Source of the DNA: an uncultured Clostridia bacterium
GTDB taxonomy: Bacteria > Bacillota > Clostridia > Oscillospirales > Ruminococcaceae
DNA: 64,000 bases
Reading direction: 5' to 3'
Assembly (NCBI GenBank): GCA_947389015.1
Contig: CANDVA010000010.1
Coordinates: forward strand, 1-64,000
Shown here piece by piece: positions 1-8,907 of the stretch. Position numbers and translations under genes: made by a program. How positions within the stretch are numbered: position 1 is the stretch's first letter; each line of letters starts with the position of its first letter. The notes under the pieces were generated by a model, which was not told the origin of the DNA, ran no database searches, and saw only the letters and a list, made by a program, of their open reading frames with translations.

Positions 1-3
1 AAA

Positions 4-73
4 TCGGTGATTTTGCCAACAGGCAAAATCGCCGATAAATCACTTTTTTCTGCTGGTGGCAGAAAAAAGTGAT
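4..73. repeat. Two tandem long hairpins
   Basis: Two inverted repeats lie back to back. The first has 14-bp arms (4-17 and 22-35) with a 4-base loop and one G-T wobble. The second has perfect 15-bp arms (39-53 and 59-73) around TGGTG and carries a T6/A6 block inside the stem. They precede the P-type ATPase gene. They could end an upstream transcript or be a dispersed repeat element; neither can be settled from one copy. No convincing promoter was found between them and the gene. Confidence 0.6.
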
Positions 74-143
74 CCGCGCTCTATGCAACACCTTACTGAT
101 ATAAATTCTGATTTAACCTCATTATAAGTAAATCGGAGGCAAT

Positions 144-2480
144 ATGAAACATAACTACACGGGACTCACTGCCGAAGAAGTCTCCGAGCGCGTTAAAAAC
201 GGTCAGAGCAACGGCAGTCTCGATATTAAAACCAAAAGCGTCCCGAAAATTTTCCGTGATAATATTTTCACGCTTTTCAACTTGATTAACGTGGTTCTCG
301 CTGTACTTGTCGCGCTTGTGAGAAGCTGGCGCAATATACTGTTTATGGGCGTCATCGTCAGCAATATCGCTATCGGGATTTTTCAGGAGATACGCTCAAA
401 GCGCGTTATCGACAGACTGTCAATAATCTCCGCGCCAAAGGCTCACCTTATCCGCTGCGGAAACGAACAAGTTCTCCCCGTGAGCGAGATAGTCACCGAC
501 GACATTATGCTGCTTGCGAGCGGTAGGCAGGTCTGCGCGGACGCTGTCGTTCTCGACGGCGAATGCGAAGCCGACGAGAGTCTTATCACTGGCGAAAGCG
601 ACCCCGTAAGCAAAAAACAAGGCGACGAGCTGCTTTCGGGAAGCTTCATAGTATCGGGAAGCTGCACCGCACAGGCGATCCGCGTAGGATCACAATCGAC
701 GTCGGGCAAAATCACAAGCGGCGCGAAATACGTCAAAAAGCACTCCTCTGAGATGATGAAAGCCATCAACAAAATAATACAGATCGTTTCGGTATGCATT
801 ATGCCGTTTGGGCTTGTACTGTTCTACAAGGCATTTTACGTGACCAAGCTTCCCGTCGAGGAGGGCGTTACAAGCACCGTCGCAGCGCTAATCGGAATGA
901 TCCCCGAGGGCTTGGTGCTGCTTACAAGCATAGCTCTGGCGGTCAGCGCTATCCGCCTCGGACGGCGGCAGACGTTATGTCAGGATCTGTACTGCGTGGA
1001 AACCCTCGCGCGGGTGGACGTGCTGTGCCTTGACAAAACCGGAACGCTTACCGAGGGCTGTATGGAGATTCAAGAGGTACGCACGCTCGACGACGGCTTC
1101 GACGTTGACAGCACTCTGAAAGCGTTCTCATCGGCGTTCCCCGAACCCAACGCTACTTTGAAGGCGGTCTGCGAGCGCTGGTCGGACGGTTCGGACAGTT
1201 CGGCACTGAAAACGATACCATTCTCCTCGGCGAGAAAATGGAGCGCGGCGCAGCTTGACGGTCTCGGAACGGTTGCTCTCGGAGCGCCGAGTTTTGTACT
1301 CGGTAACGATTATGCTCAAATCGCGGATATTTGTGAAGAATACTCGTCAAGGGGCTTTCGGGTGCTGGTTTTGGCGCAGTCTCCCCTGCCGCTCGGCGAT
1401 AACGCGCTGCCGAGAGATATCTCGGCAAAGGCGCTTGTAGTGCTGTCCGACAAGATACGCTCGTCCGCGTCCGATACCTTGAAGTATTTTAAGCGGCAGG
1501 GTGTGGAGTTAAAGGTCATCTCGGGAGACGACCCCGTGACTGTCTCGAGCGTCGCGAAGCGCGCAGGGCTTGACGGCGCTGAAAACTACGTCGATATGGG
1601 CAATATCACCGACAAAAATATCCCCGAGATAGCCGAAAAATACTCCGTATTCGGCAGAGTAACGCCCGATCAGAAGCTGCTGCTCATCAAGGCGCTGAAA
1701 GCCGCGGGTCACAAGGTCGCAATGACGGGCGACGGCGTGAACGACGTCCTCGCGCTGAAAGAGGCGGACTGCTCGATCGCTATGCAGTCGGGCAGCGACG
1801 CGGCACGATCGGTATCACAACTCGTGCTGCTGACCTCGGATTTCACGTCAATGCCGCTCGTCGTCGAGGAGGGACGGCGGTGTATCAATAATATACAGCG
1901 CTCGGCGGCGCTGTTTCTCGTCAAGACGATCTTCTCGTTCCTGTTGGCGGCGGCGTTTCTGGTGCTGCCCTACGGCTACCCGTTCAAGCCAATCCAGATG
2001 ACGCTGATAAGCGCCCTCGCGATAGGCGCACCGTCGTTCCTGCTCGCGCTCGAACCGAACAAAAGTCTTGTGCGCGGGAGCTTTCTGGTTAACGTTATGA
2101 AGAAAGCCGCGCCCGGGGGCATATCCGTGGCTGTCGGGATAGGTCTGCTGACCGCCGCCGAGAGCGTTTTCGGGTTTGCTCCCGAGGACGTGTCGGCAAT
2201 GGCGACTTATTTGACGGGGTTCGCGTGCTTTCTGGTACTCGGGAATGTTTGCCGTCCGTTCAAGAAACGTCGCGCAGCAATGCTCGCGGTGCTTATCGCG
2301 GCATTCGCGGGAGCGGTATGGCTGTTCCCGAGGATATTCTACATCGTTCCGCTCACGGCCGCCGAGTGGACAGCGCTGGCAGTACTCGCCGCAATAGTGC
2401 TGACCGTTCAGATCGCTGTCGGACTTACGGCGCGCGTAATAACGAAAAAAAGTCCGCATAAAAATATTTCAAGAGGTTGA
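144..2480 (+). CDS. Cation-translocating P-type ATPase
   Basis: Membrane pump that couples ATP hydrolysis to cation movement. Visible hallmarks in order: actuator-loop TGES (residues 149-152), a membrane segment with PEGL as in calcium/magnesium-type pumps, the phosphorylation motif DKTGTLTEG with Asp297, and the hinge motif TGDGVND (528-534), then about six C-terminal membrane segments. There is no N-terminal CxxC metal-binding domain, which argues against copper or zinc export. At 778 residues it fits the CtpE/YloB-like group, so calcium or magnesium is the likeliest ion (inference). GGAGG sits just before the ATG. The 3' end contains the ribosome site for the next gene, so the two are co-translated. 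Confidence 0.9.
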   Translation: MKHNYTGLTAEEVSERVKNGQSNGSLDIKTKSVPKIFRDNIFTLFNLINVVLAVLVALVRSWRNILFMGVIVSNIAIGIFQEIRSKRVIDRLSIISAPKAHLIRCGNEQVLPVSEIVTDDIMLLASGRQVCADAVVLDGECEADESLITGESDPVSKKQGDELLSGSFIVSGSCTAQAIRVGSQSTSGKITSGAKYVKKHSSEMMKAINKIIQIVSVCIMPFGLVLFYKAFYVTKLPVEEGVTSTVAALIGMIPEGLVLLTSIALAVSAIRLGRRQTLCQDLYCVETLARVDVLCLDKTGTLTEGCMEIQEVRTLDDGFDVDSTLKAFSSAFPEPNATLKAVCERWSDGSDSSALKTIPFSSARKWSAAQLDGLGTVALGAPSFVLGNDYAQIADICEEYSSRGFRVLVLAQSPLPLGDNALPRDISAKALVVLSDKIRSSASDTLKYFKRQGVELKVISGDDPVTVSSVAKRAGLDGAENYVDMGNITDKNIPEIAEKYSVFGRVTPDQKLLLIKALKAAGHKVAMTGDGVNDVLALKEADCSIAMQSGSDAARSVSQLVLLTSDFTSMPLVVEEGRRCINNIQRSAALFLVKTIFSFLLAAAFLVLPYGYPFKPIQMTLISALAIGAPSFLLALEPNKSLVRGSFLVNVMKKAAPGGISVAVGIGLLTAAESVFGFAPEDVSAMATYLTGFACFLVLGNVCRPFKKRRAAMLAVLIAAFAGAVWLFPRIFYIVPLTAAEWTALAVLAAIVLTVQIAVGLTARVITKKSPHKNISRG

Positions 2481-2483
2481 CTT

Positions 2484-3149
2484 ATGAATTCAAAAGAAAC
2501 ATTAAAACGGATAGTCTCGCAGCTCTCCAACGGCGTTATAGGCGGTATGCTTATCGGCGTCGGCGGCTGCGTGAGCCTTTCCTGCGACAATAAGTACATA
2601 GGCTCGCTGTTGTTCTCGCTGGGACTGTTCGCGATAGTTCAGTTCGGTTTCGGGCTGTATACGGGCAAAGTCGGGTATATCCCGCTGCGAAAGCCCGCGT
2701 ATCTGCTCGAATGTCTGTTCACGATAATCGGCAACGCTATCGGAACGTTCCTTGACGCGTTTCTGCTTCAACAGACGAGGATATACCCCGCTATCGGCGA
2801 AAAAGCAATGGCGAGCGTTGAGACAAAGCTGGGCGACGGGTATTTAAGTATGTTTGTACTTGCGATATTCTGCGGTATACTGATGTTCCTCGCCGTGGAC
2901 AACGCGCGTATCTCACGCGCCGAGGGCGGACATATCGAAAAGACCGTCGGCGTGATATTCTGCGTAATGGTGTTTATCCTCTGCGGATTTAACCACTGTA
3001 TCGCCGATATGTTCTATCTGTTCCTTACAAACAGAATGGGCGGCGCGGGCGCGTATCTGCCGCTCGTGATACTTGGAAACAGCGTCGGAGGAATGCTGCT
3101 GCCGCTGCTGAAAATGCTTACCGACAAACCCTTCGATCGCGAAAAGTGA
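2484..3149 (+). CDS. Formate/nitrite transporter family protein
   Basis: Small six-helix membrane protein of the FNT channel family, which moves monovalent anions such as formate, nitrite or hydrosulfide across the cytoplasmic membrane as a pentamer. The sequence shows the family pattern of hydrophobic helices with conserved glycines, including SLSCDNKYIGSLLFSLG in the first third and CGFNHCIADMFYLF near residue 170, the equivalent of the conserved FNT helix-break region. Length 221 is a little short for the family (about 260-280). It begins 3 bases after the pump gene, with AGAGGT as ribosome site inside that gene's last codons. The substrate is not predictable here. Confidence 0.8.
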   Translation: MNSKETLKRIVSQLSNGVIGGMLIGVGGCVSLSCDNKYIGSLLFSLGLFAIVQFGFGLYTGKVGYIPLRKPAYLLECLFTIIGNAIGTFLDAFLLQQTRIYPAIGEKAMASVETKLGDGYLSMFVLAIFCGILMFLAVDNARISRAEGGHIEKTVGVIFCVMVFILCGFNHCIADMFYLFLTNRMGGAGAYLPLVILGNSVGGMLLPLLKMLTDKPFDREK

Positions 3150-3156
3150 GGTGCAT

Positions 3157-3570
3157 ATGGTCAAAGAATTAGTCCACGACCCGATTTTTCTGGCGCAAAA
3201 GTCCTCCCCCGCAGATGAGAGCGACAGGCAGACCGCGCAGGATCTCCTTGACACGATAACCGCGCACAGGGACGAATGCGTTGGCATGGCAGCGAATATG
3301 ATTGGCGTCAAAAGGTGCGTTATCGTGTTTGACGACGGCGGAGTGTTCCGCATAATGTTCAACCCGGAAATAATCGGCAGATCCGAGCCTTACAAAACCG
3401 AGGAGGGCTGTCTTTCCCTGCTTGGCGGACCGCGTCCGACAATGCGATTCAAAAAGATCAAGGTACGCTATCTTAACGAGGAATTCAAGCCACGAATAAA
3501 GACGTTCACGGGCTTTACCGCACAGATAATCCAGCACGAGACAAATCATTGCGACGGAATACTGATATAG
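3157..3570 (+). CDS. def: Peptide deformylase (short clostridial type)
   Basis: Removes the formyl group from the N-terminal methionine of nascent proteins; metal-dependent cytoplasmic enzyme. All three family motifs are seen: motif 1 as VGMAANMIG (normally GxGLAAxQ), motif 2 EEGCLSL with the metal-binding Cys, and motif 3 QHETNHCDG carrying HExxH. About 137 residues, typical of the short deformylases common in Clostridia and shorter than the roughly 165-residue main enzyme, so another def gene may exist elsewhere. The ATG at 3157 is preferred to the GTG two codons earlier because GAGGTG lies immediately upstream of it. Confidence 0.88.
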   Translation: MVKELVHDPIFLAQKSSPADESDRQTAQDLLDTITAHRDECVGMAANMIGVKRCVIVFDDGGVFRIMFNPEIIGRSEPYKTEEGCLSLLGGPRPTMRFKKIKVRYLNEEFKPRIKTFTGFTAQIIQHETNHCDGILI

Positions 3571-3574
3571 TGAA

Positions 3575-3603
3575 AACAGGCAAGGCGAACTGCCCTGCCT
3601 GTT
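3575..3603. terminator. Bidirectional terminator
   Basis: Stem with arms AACAGGCA and TGCCTGTT plus an inner GGC/GCC, loop GAACT, between the converging deformylase and histidine-kinase genes. T-rich sequence follows on the plus side (TAATTTTATTGTTTTTT). Confidence 0.8.
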
Positions 3604-3607
3604 AATT

Positions 3608-5089
3608 TTATTGTTTTTTGCTTTTATCGGTGATGAAGCGCTTTGAATGAGCAATCTTTGTCTGCTCGGGTGGATTTTCGGAATACTCGGGAGCCTCGAA
3701 CCAGAAAGTGCTCCCTCTGCCCTCGCTGCTGTCCGCTCCGTATGCGAAGCCGTGCTGCTCAAGCACGCTCTTTACGATAGACAGCCCTATACCGCTGCCC
3801 ATTTTAGCGCGCTTATGCGTTTTGTTGCGCTCGCTTACCTTGTAGTATCTGTCCCAGATATACGGCAGATTTTCCGCGGAAATGCCATCTCCGTGATCCT
3901 CCACCTCAAAGCGAACCAAACCGCCCTCTTTGCGGACGAGCCGCACTATGACGGTATTGTCGTCACCCGTGTAGGTCACGGCGTTGTTTATCAGGTTGTA
4001 TACCACCTGCTCGAGCTTGGTGATGTCGGCGGTGATCATAATATCGTCCTCCGCCTGTAAGTCAATAGTTATGCCGTCGCTCTCCTTCATTATGTCAAAG
4101 CGCGAAATAACTCCCGAAAGCCTTGCGGTAAAGTTGAAAGTTTCAAGATGCATTTCGGTAACGCCCGCCTGAAGCTTTGACAGATCGAGTATATCCGTTA
4201 CAAGCGACGACAATCTGTCCGTCTCGTCAATGATGACTTTTAGATGACGCTCGCGCTTTTCGGGATTGTCACCCGAAAGATCGCGTATCATCTCGGCGTA
4301 TGCCTTGATCATCGTGAGCGGCGTACGCAGGTCGTGGGAGATATTCGCCATAAGCTCGCGGCGCAGATCGTCGGACTTGGCGATCTCCTTGGACGCGGAC
4401 GTGAGCGTTCCTGCGAGCTGCTTTATCTCCGCATAGTCGTACTTTTCAATATCCGCGTTGAATTTTCCCTGCGGGAGCTCCTTTGCGGAATTGTTTATCC
4501 GTATGATAGGCTCGGATATCTTATACGAAAACAGCGCCGACATAAATATAGTCAGTATCATCATTATAATGCCGACGAAGAAGAACTGCCGCACGAAAAT
4601 GGCGACCGTCGTACCAATAGGCTGAATAAAGTTGCAAATAAAGATATACGCCTCGGGGTTACGCTGATCCTTTCCGATATAGCTGCCCATCATAAGCGCG
4701 GTGTTGTCAAGACGCTCGTCGCGCAGGCGCTTGTAGACAATACCCTTTTCCGACTCGGCTACCTCGCGCCCGAGGCTCTTCGTAAGCGACCCGAGCGGCA
4801 ATCCCGCGTTTATCCTGTCCACGCTGAACGAGGCTCCGTTCTGCGGGAAGTATATCTCGATATACATCTTCTTTTCGGCGGCTTGGTTATTGATTATCTC
4901 CGCGATACTGTCGTTGTACCAGTTGCTGCGTATCTCAACCAGCGCCTCGCTTATCTCGTAGGTTTTCATCCACTCATAGAAATTCGGGAACATCGCGATA
5001 AGGAAGATATAAGTGAACGTCAGCATCGCGATAACGACTACCTCAAAAAGCGCCCAGACGCGTATTTTTATACTGCGAAAAAAATTCAT
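3608..5089 (-). CDS. Sensor histidine kinase
   Basis: Membrane sensor of a two-component pair. Order: short cytoplasmic N-terminus, membrane helix at about 11-34, an extracytoplasmic sensing region of about 130 residues, second helix about 168-188, HAMP linker (190-240), HisKA dimerisation helix with phospho-acceptor His252 in SHDLRTP, then the ATPase domain with an N-box (NLINNAV), DHGDGI and a GSGIGLSIVK lid. It autophosphorylates and passes phosphate to the response regulator 3 bases upstream in the same operon. The signal sensed is unknown; the extracytoplasmic part matches no fold I recognise. Confidence 0.92.
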   Translation of the reverse strand: MNFFRSIKIRVWALFEVVVIAMLTFTYIFLIAMFPNFYEWMKTYEISEALVEIRSNWYNDSIAEIINNQAAEKKMYIEIYFPQNGASFSVDRINAGLPLGSLTKSLGREVAESEKGIVYKRLRDERLDNTALMMGSYIGKDQRNPEAYIFICNFIQPIGTTVAIFVRQFFFVGIIMMILTIFMSALFSYKISEPIIRINNSAKELPQGKFNADIEKYDYAEIKQLAGTLTSASKEIAKSDDLRRELMANISHDLRTPLTMIKAYAEMIRDLSGDNPEKRERHLKVIIDETDRLSSLVTDILDLSKLQAGVTEMHLETFNFTARLSGVISRFDIMKESDGITIDLQAEDDIMITADITKLEQVVYNLINNAVTYTGDDNTVIVRLVRKEGGLVRFEVEDHGDGISAENLPYIWDRYYKVSERNKTHKRAKMGSGIGLSIVKSVLEQHGFAYGADSSEGRGSTFWFEAPEYSENPPEQTKIAHSKRFITDKSKKQ

Positions 5090-5092
5090 TCC

Positions 5093-5770
5093 TTACGCCT
5101 CGAATTTATATCCCAATCCGCGCAGTGTCACAATATATTTACGGTACGGTCCCAGATTGTTGCGGAGCATTTTTATATGCGTGTCGATAGTGCGGTCGTC
5201 GCCGAAGAAATCATAGCCCCAGACCTCCTCGAGAAGCTTGTTTCTCGTCAGCGCGATATTTTTGTTGCGCACCAGATAAAACAGCAGATCGTATTCCTTA
5301 GGCGTGAGGTTCGCCTTTTCGCCGTCGATAAAAACGTCGCGCGAGGTGAAATTTATCTCCAGACCCTCGAACTTCTCCACCTCGGACGGATTTGCGGCGG
5401 CGGACGCGGCGGTGTTGCGCTTTACGATAGCGTTCACCCTCGCCATGACCTCCTTCGGCGAAAACGGCTTTACCACATAGTCGTCAATGCCAAGCTCGAA
5501 GCCGAACAGCTTATCGTACTCCTCTCCCCTAGCCGAAAGCATAAGCACAGGCGTCTGCTTTGACTTGCGTATCTCCTTGCACGCGGAATATCCGTCAAGA
5601 CGCGGCATCATAACGTCCATTATAATGATATCGTAATCGGTGTTCTTAGCCATTTCAATCGCCTGCATACCGTCGCACGCCTCGTCCACCTCGTGACCCT
5701 CGAACTCGGCATACTCCTTAAGTACCTCACGGATATTGTCCTCGTCGTCAACAACCAGAATTTTATACAC
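5093..5770 (-). CDS. OmpR/PhoB-family response regulator
   Basis: DNA-binding partner of the adjacent kinase. Receiver domain about 1-115 with the acidic pair near residues 8-9, phospho-acceptor Asp52 (IIMDVMMP) and the conserved Lys in VVKPF; C-terminal winged-helix domain with NLTPKEYDLLFYLV and DRTIDTHIKMLRNNLG, typical of the OmpR group. It starts with GTG behind GGAGGGATAA. The motif GGGATAA occurs three times in the 50 bases upstream, which could be a regulator site, but the spacing is uneven. Confidence 0.93.
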   Translation of the reverse strand: MYKILVVDDEDNIREVLKEYAEFEGHEVDEACDGMQAIEMAKNTDYDIIIMDVMMPRLDGYSACKEIRKSKQTPVLMLSARGEEYDKLFGFELGIDDYVVKPFSPKEVMARVNAIVKRNTAASAAANPSEVEKFEGLEINFTSRDVFIDGEKANLTPKEYDLLFYLVRNKNIALTRNKLLEEVWGYDFFGDDRTIDTHIKMLRNNLGPYRKYIVTLRGLGYKFEA

Positions 5771-5831
5771 GTTTATCCCTCCGAATTTATATTATCCCGC
5801 TCAAATGCGGTGAATTATCCCCCGAATGATT

Positions 5832-5875
5832 AAAAAACAGGCGTTCTTTTCATACCGGATATGAGAAGAACGCCT
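5832..5875 (-). terminator. Rho-independent terminator
   Basis: 15-bp stem (5839-5853 with 5861-5875, one wobble) around a 7-base loop, followed on the minus strand by TGTTTTTT. It closes the tyrA-pepF operon ahead of the response-regulator gene. Confidence 0.85.
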
Positions 5876-5995
5876 ACCACAGTGAGGAAATTATGAACAT
5901 TGCATGCCGAATCATCTTCGACACTTTAATTATAATATACAAATATGACGAAACAGTGAAAAGGCGCTGAATGTTATGTAAATCTGTACATTATA

Positions 5996-7057
5996 TCATG
6001 TGAAAAAACTCACGACCTCATTCATCTTAACGTCGATAATATCGGGAATACCCGTATCGTAATACGTATAACCGTACTCCTCGACGCGCAGTCCCCTCGC
6101 AGCCGAAGCGTCCGACTCTGGAAGCTTTATCCCGAGTTTTACCGTCTTTCCCTCGGCGTCAAGAAAAAAGCTGCCGCCCGTTTCCTCGGCAAAGCGCTTT
6201 ATTATCGGGATACCGAAGCCGACACGCTGATATCCGAAATCGATATCATTTTCGCCGAAGCCCTTATTGACAAATAAAACGCTCTCGTTTACAAGCTGTA
6301 AGTAAACAAATCTCTTTCCATCCTCGGCGCGCCGTACAAGCGAAAGCACGGGAACGCAGTCGCGCGGCGAAAACAGCAGCGCGTTCTGAATGGAATTCAC
6401 CAAAGCGGTTATCGCGTGGCGCATATCGGCGGTGATAAAAAGCCTGTCACACTCGCAGACGAACCGTATACATCTTCCGCACTTCGCAAGTATCGTATTG
6501 CATCTGTTGACAATACCGTCCGTCAGAGACACCGCGTCGATCATTGCCGGCGAACAGTGCGTGAGCATCATCGAATACTCGAACACATTCTTGGTAACGG
6601 AGCTGAGATCGGAAATGCGGTCGTAGAACTTGACCTCAAAGCCCGAAACGTCCTCATTGTTCGCGATACAGTCCCGCATAGCGAACAGCGTTTTCCACAG
6701 TCTTGCGGTGTTGTGCTCCACCGCGTTGAACAGCGGCGTTATCCGTTCGCGGATATCCGTATACTCCGCCATACTTATCACCGCACTCGAGTCGAACAGC
6801 TCGCACAGCGCAAGCTCCTCGTCCAGCGGACATATCCTCGCGCAGTATGTCATACCGCCCATTACGAGCATAGTCCGCGCGATCTTAGCGAGCGGAAAGC
6901 GTATCTCGTCCTGTATGAATTTCTCAAGCGAAGTATCGGCAGGCAGCATATCGGGACGGTTGCTGAAAACGCAGTTCAAAGAACTGTCCAGAACAGCGGC
7001 GGGATTATCTAAACGCACTAAAAGGCGCTCTAACATTTCTCTCTGTCCGCCGTCCAA
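5996..7057 (-). CDS. Degenerate sensor-kinase-like protein (PAS-like plus GHKL ATPase fold)
   Basis: Soluble protein of 353 residues. The N-terminal 120 residues resemble a PAS-type sensor (LDNPAAVLDSSLNCVFSNRPD), the middle is helical, and the end looks like a histidine-kinase ATPase domain, with an N-box-like stretch ALVNSIQNALLFSP and a glycine-rich QRVGFGIPIIKRF. The canonical acceptor motif H-[DE]-[LI]-[RK]-T is absent, so autophosphorylation on the usual His is unlikely. It starts with TTG placed 7 bases after GAGGAGG. It is last in the operon after pepF, with its own terminator. It could be a signalling modulator or an anti-factor; the function is not known. Confidence 0.6.
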   Translation of the reverse strand: MDGGQREMLERLLVRLDNPAAVLDSSLNCVFSNRPDMLPADTSLEKFIQDEIRFPLAKIARTMLVMGGMTYCARICPLDEELALCELFDSSAVISMAEYTDIRERITPLFNAVEHNTARLWKTLFAMRDCIANNEDVSGFEVKFYDRISDLSSVTKNVFEYSMMLTHCSPAMIDAVSLTDGIVNRCNTILAKCGRCIRFVCECDRLFITADMRHAITALVNSIQNALLFSPRDCVPVLSLVRRAEDGKRFVYLQLVNESVLFVNKGFGENDIDFGYQRVGFGIPIIKRFAEETGGSFFLDAEGKTVKLGIKLPESDASAARGLRVEEYGYTYYDTGIPDIIDVKMNEVVSFFT

Positions 7058-7078
7058 AGCATAACCTCCTCAAAATTG

Positions 7079-8875
7079 TCACGCAAGCAGCTCTTCCATT
7101 TCATCAAGAAGCGATGAAAACAGCTTTAAAGCGTCCTCTACAGCCTTCTTTGACGTCATATCCACGCCCGCGCCTTTAAGCAGCGTGATCGGGTCGGCGG
7201 AGCAGCCGCCGCTAAGAAAGCCGATATAATCCTTGACCACGCTTTCTCCCTCGTTCAGTATGCGCTGCGAAAGCGCAATAGCCGCGGAAAATCCCGTCGC
7301 GTACTGATAAACGTAGTAATTGTAGTAAAAATGGGGAATTCTCGCCCATTCCATATCCAGCTCGCTGTCGACTATCAGTTCCTCGCCATAGTAATCGACA
7401 TTCAGCTTATGATACATCTCACAAAGACTTTCGGCGGTAAGACTTTCTCCGCTCTCGACCTTTTCGTTTATCATAAGCTCGAATTCCGCAAACATCGTCT
7501 GTCTGTACAGCGTTGTTCTGAACTGCTCAAGAAAATAGTTGACAAGGAATGCCCTGCGCTTTTTATCGGACGTGTTCTTAAGCAGGTGCTGCATTAGCAG
7601 GCTCTCGTTGCAGGTAGACGCGACCTCTGCGACAAATATAACATAATCCGCATACGCCGTTGGCTGATGCTTGTTAGAAAGATAAGAGTGTATCGCATGA
7701 CCCATTTCGTGAGCTAACGTGAATTCCCAATTCAGCGTGTTCTTGTAGTTCAACAGTACGAACGGATGGACTTTAGCGCCAGCGGAATACGCCCCGCTGC
7801 GTTTGCCCTCATTCTCGCGAACGTCTATCCATCGCTTTTCGATACCCTCTTTAAATATCGCGCGGTAGTCCTCGCCCATCGGCGCGAGAGATTCGTATAC
7901 CTCTTTTTTCGCCTGCTCGAAGGGTACGTTATCCTCTATACCGCCGACTATCGGAGTGTACAGGTCGTAAGCGTGCAACTCGTCAACTCCAAGCGCCTTT
8001 TTGCGTATCTTTACATAGCGGTGCATAAGTCCCATATTCTCGTGGACTGCCTCGATAAGGCGGCGGTATACAGCGGTGTCGACCTCGGTGCCGTCAAGAG
8101 CTGCTTGCAGAGTGTTCGGGTATTTTCTCGCCCTAGCGCGGAAAACAAGCGTCTTTACCTGCGCGGAAAGCATAGCCGCCGAGGTATTCTTAAAGCTCCC
8201 GTAGGTCTCGTACATAGACTTGAACGCCGATTTGCGCAGCTCCCTGTCGGTGCTCTGCATAAGCGGGACATAGCTCTCGTGAGTGATCTGATGAGCGTTT
8301 CCATCGCTGTCCACCGCGTCGGGGAATTTCAGATCCGCGTCGTTGAACATCGAGAAAATCGTGTCGGGAGTGCCCTGCATTTCACCCGTAAGCGCCATTA
8401 TCTTCTCCTCCGCCTCGGAGAGGATATGCTCGCGCTGTCTGCGTATACGCTCCAACGAACGGCGATACAGCTCCAGATCGGGGCAGGTATTGAAAAAGCC
8501 CTCAAACGCTCCGTCGTCAATCGAAAGTATCTCGGGAGTAACGAATGCCGCCGCGCCCGCGATCTGTACATACAGCATCTCCAAGCGGTTGGTCATATCC
8601 TGATACTTCGCGACGCGCGTGTCCTCGTCGCTCTTCCTCTGAGCGTAGTTTATCAAACTGTCGAAAACGATCGACAGCTCGTCGTCCAGCCTTAAATATT
8701 CAAGCAGCTTATCCGCGGAGGTACTCAGTTCTCCCTTATAAGACCCGATTTTTTCCGCAAATCCCGCCGCCTTTTTGTAATCCCGCTCCCACGCCTCGTC
8801 AGTGGCATAAATATCCTCAATAGCCCACTTGTTCTCGGCGGATACATCCGCGCGCTGAGGTATTCTTTCAGACAT
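7079..8875 (-). CDS. pepF: Oligoendopeptidase F
   Basis: Cytoplasmic zinc metallopeptidase of family M3 that cuts short peptides. The zinc motif HEMGH lies near residue 390 in LAHEMGHAIHSYLS, with the family's third zinc ligand region further on (VASTCNESL). Length 598 agrees with the family (about 600). The ATG at 8875 is chosen over the TTG two codons earlier because GGAGA is spaced correctly for it. It sits in an operon after a membrane protein and prephenate dehydrogenase and just before the kinase-like gene. Confidence 0.95.
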   Translation of the reverse strand: MSERIPQRADVSAENKWAIEDIYATDEAWERDYKKAAGFAEKIGSYKGELSTSADKLLEYLRLDDELSIVFDSLINYAQRKSDEDTRVAKYQDMTNRLEMLYVQIAGAAAFVTPEILSIDDGAFEGFFNTCPDLELYRRSLERIRRQREHILSEAEEKIMALTGEMQGTPDTIFSMFNDADLKFPDAVDSDGNAHQITHESYVPLMQSTDRELRKSAFKSMYETYGSFKNTSAAMLSAQVKTLVFRARARKYPNTLQAALDGTEVDTAVYRRLIEAVHENMGLMHRYVKIRKKALGVDELHAYDLYTPIVGGIEDNVPFEQAKKEVYESLAPMGEDYRAIFKEGIEKRWIDVRENEGKRSGAYSAGAKVHPFVLLNYKNTLNWEFTLAHEMGHAIHSYLSNKHQPTAYADYVIFVAEVASTCNESLLMQHLLKNTSDKKRRAFLVNYFLEQFRTTLYRQTMFAEFELMINEKVESGESLTAESLCEMYHKLNVDYYGEELIVDSELDMEWARIPHFYYNYYVYQYATGFSAAIALSQRILNEGESVVKDYIGFLSGGCSADPITLLKGAGVDMTSKKAVEDALKLFSSLLDEMEELLA

Positions 8876-8907
8876 AAACAATCTCCAGTTCTATCACGAT
8901 GTTCTTT

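Noticed and set aside
5771-5831. Three GGGATAA repeats before the response-regulator gene as autoregulatory sites
   Set aside because: Spacing is irregular (19 and 23 bases) and one copy is the ribosome site itself, so chance is as likely.
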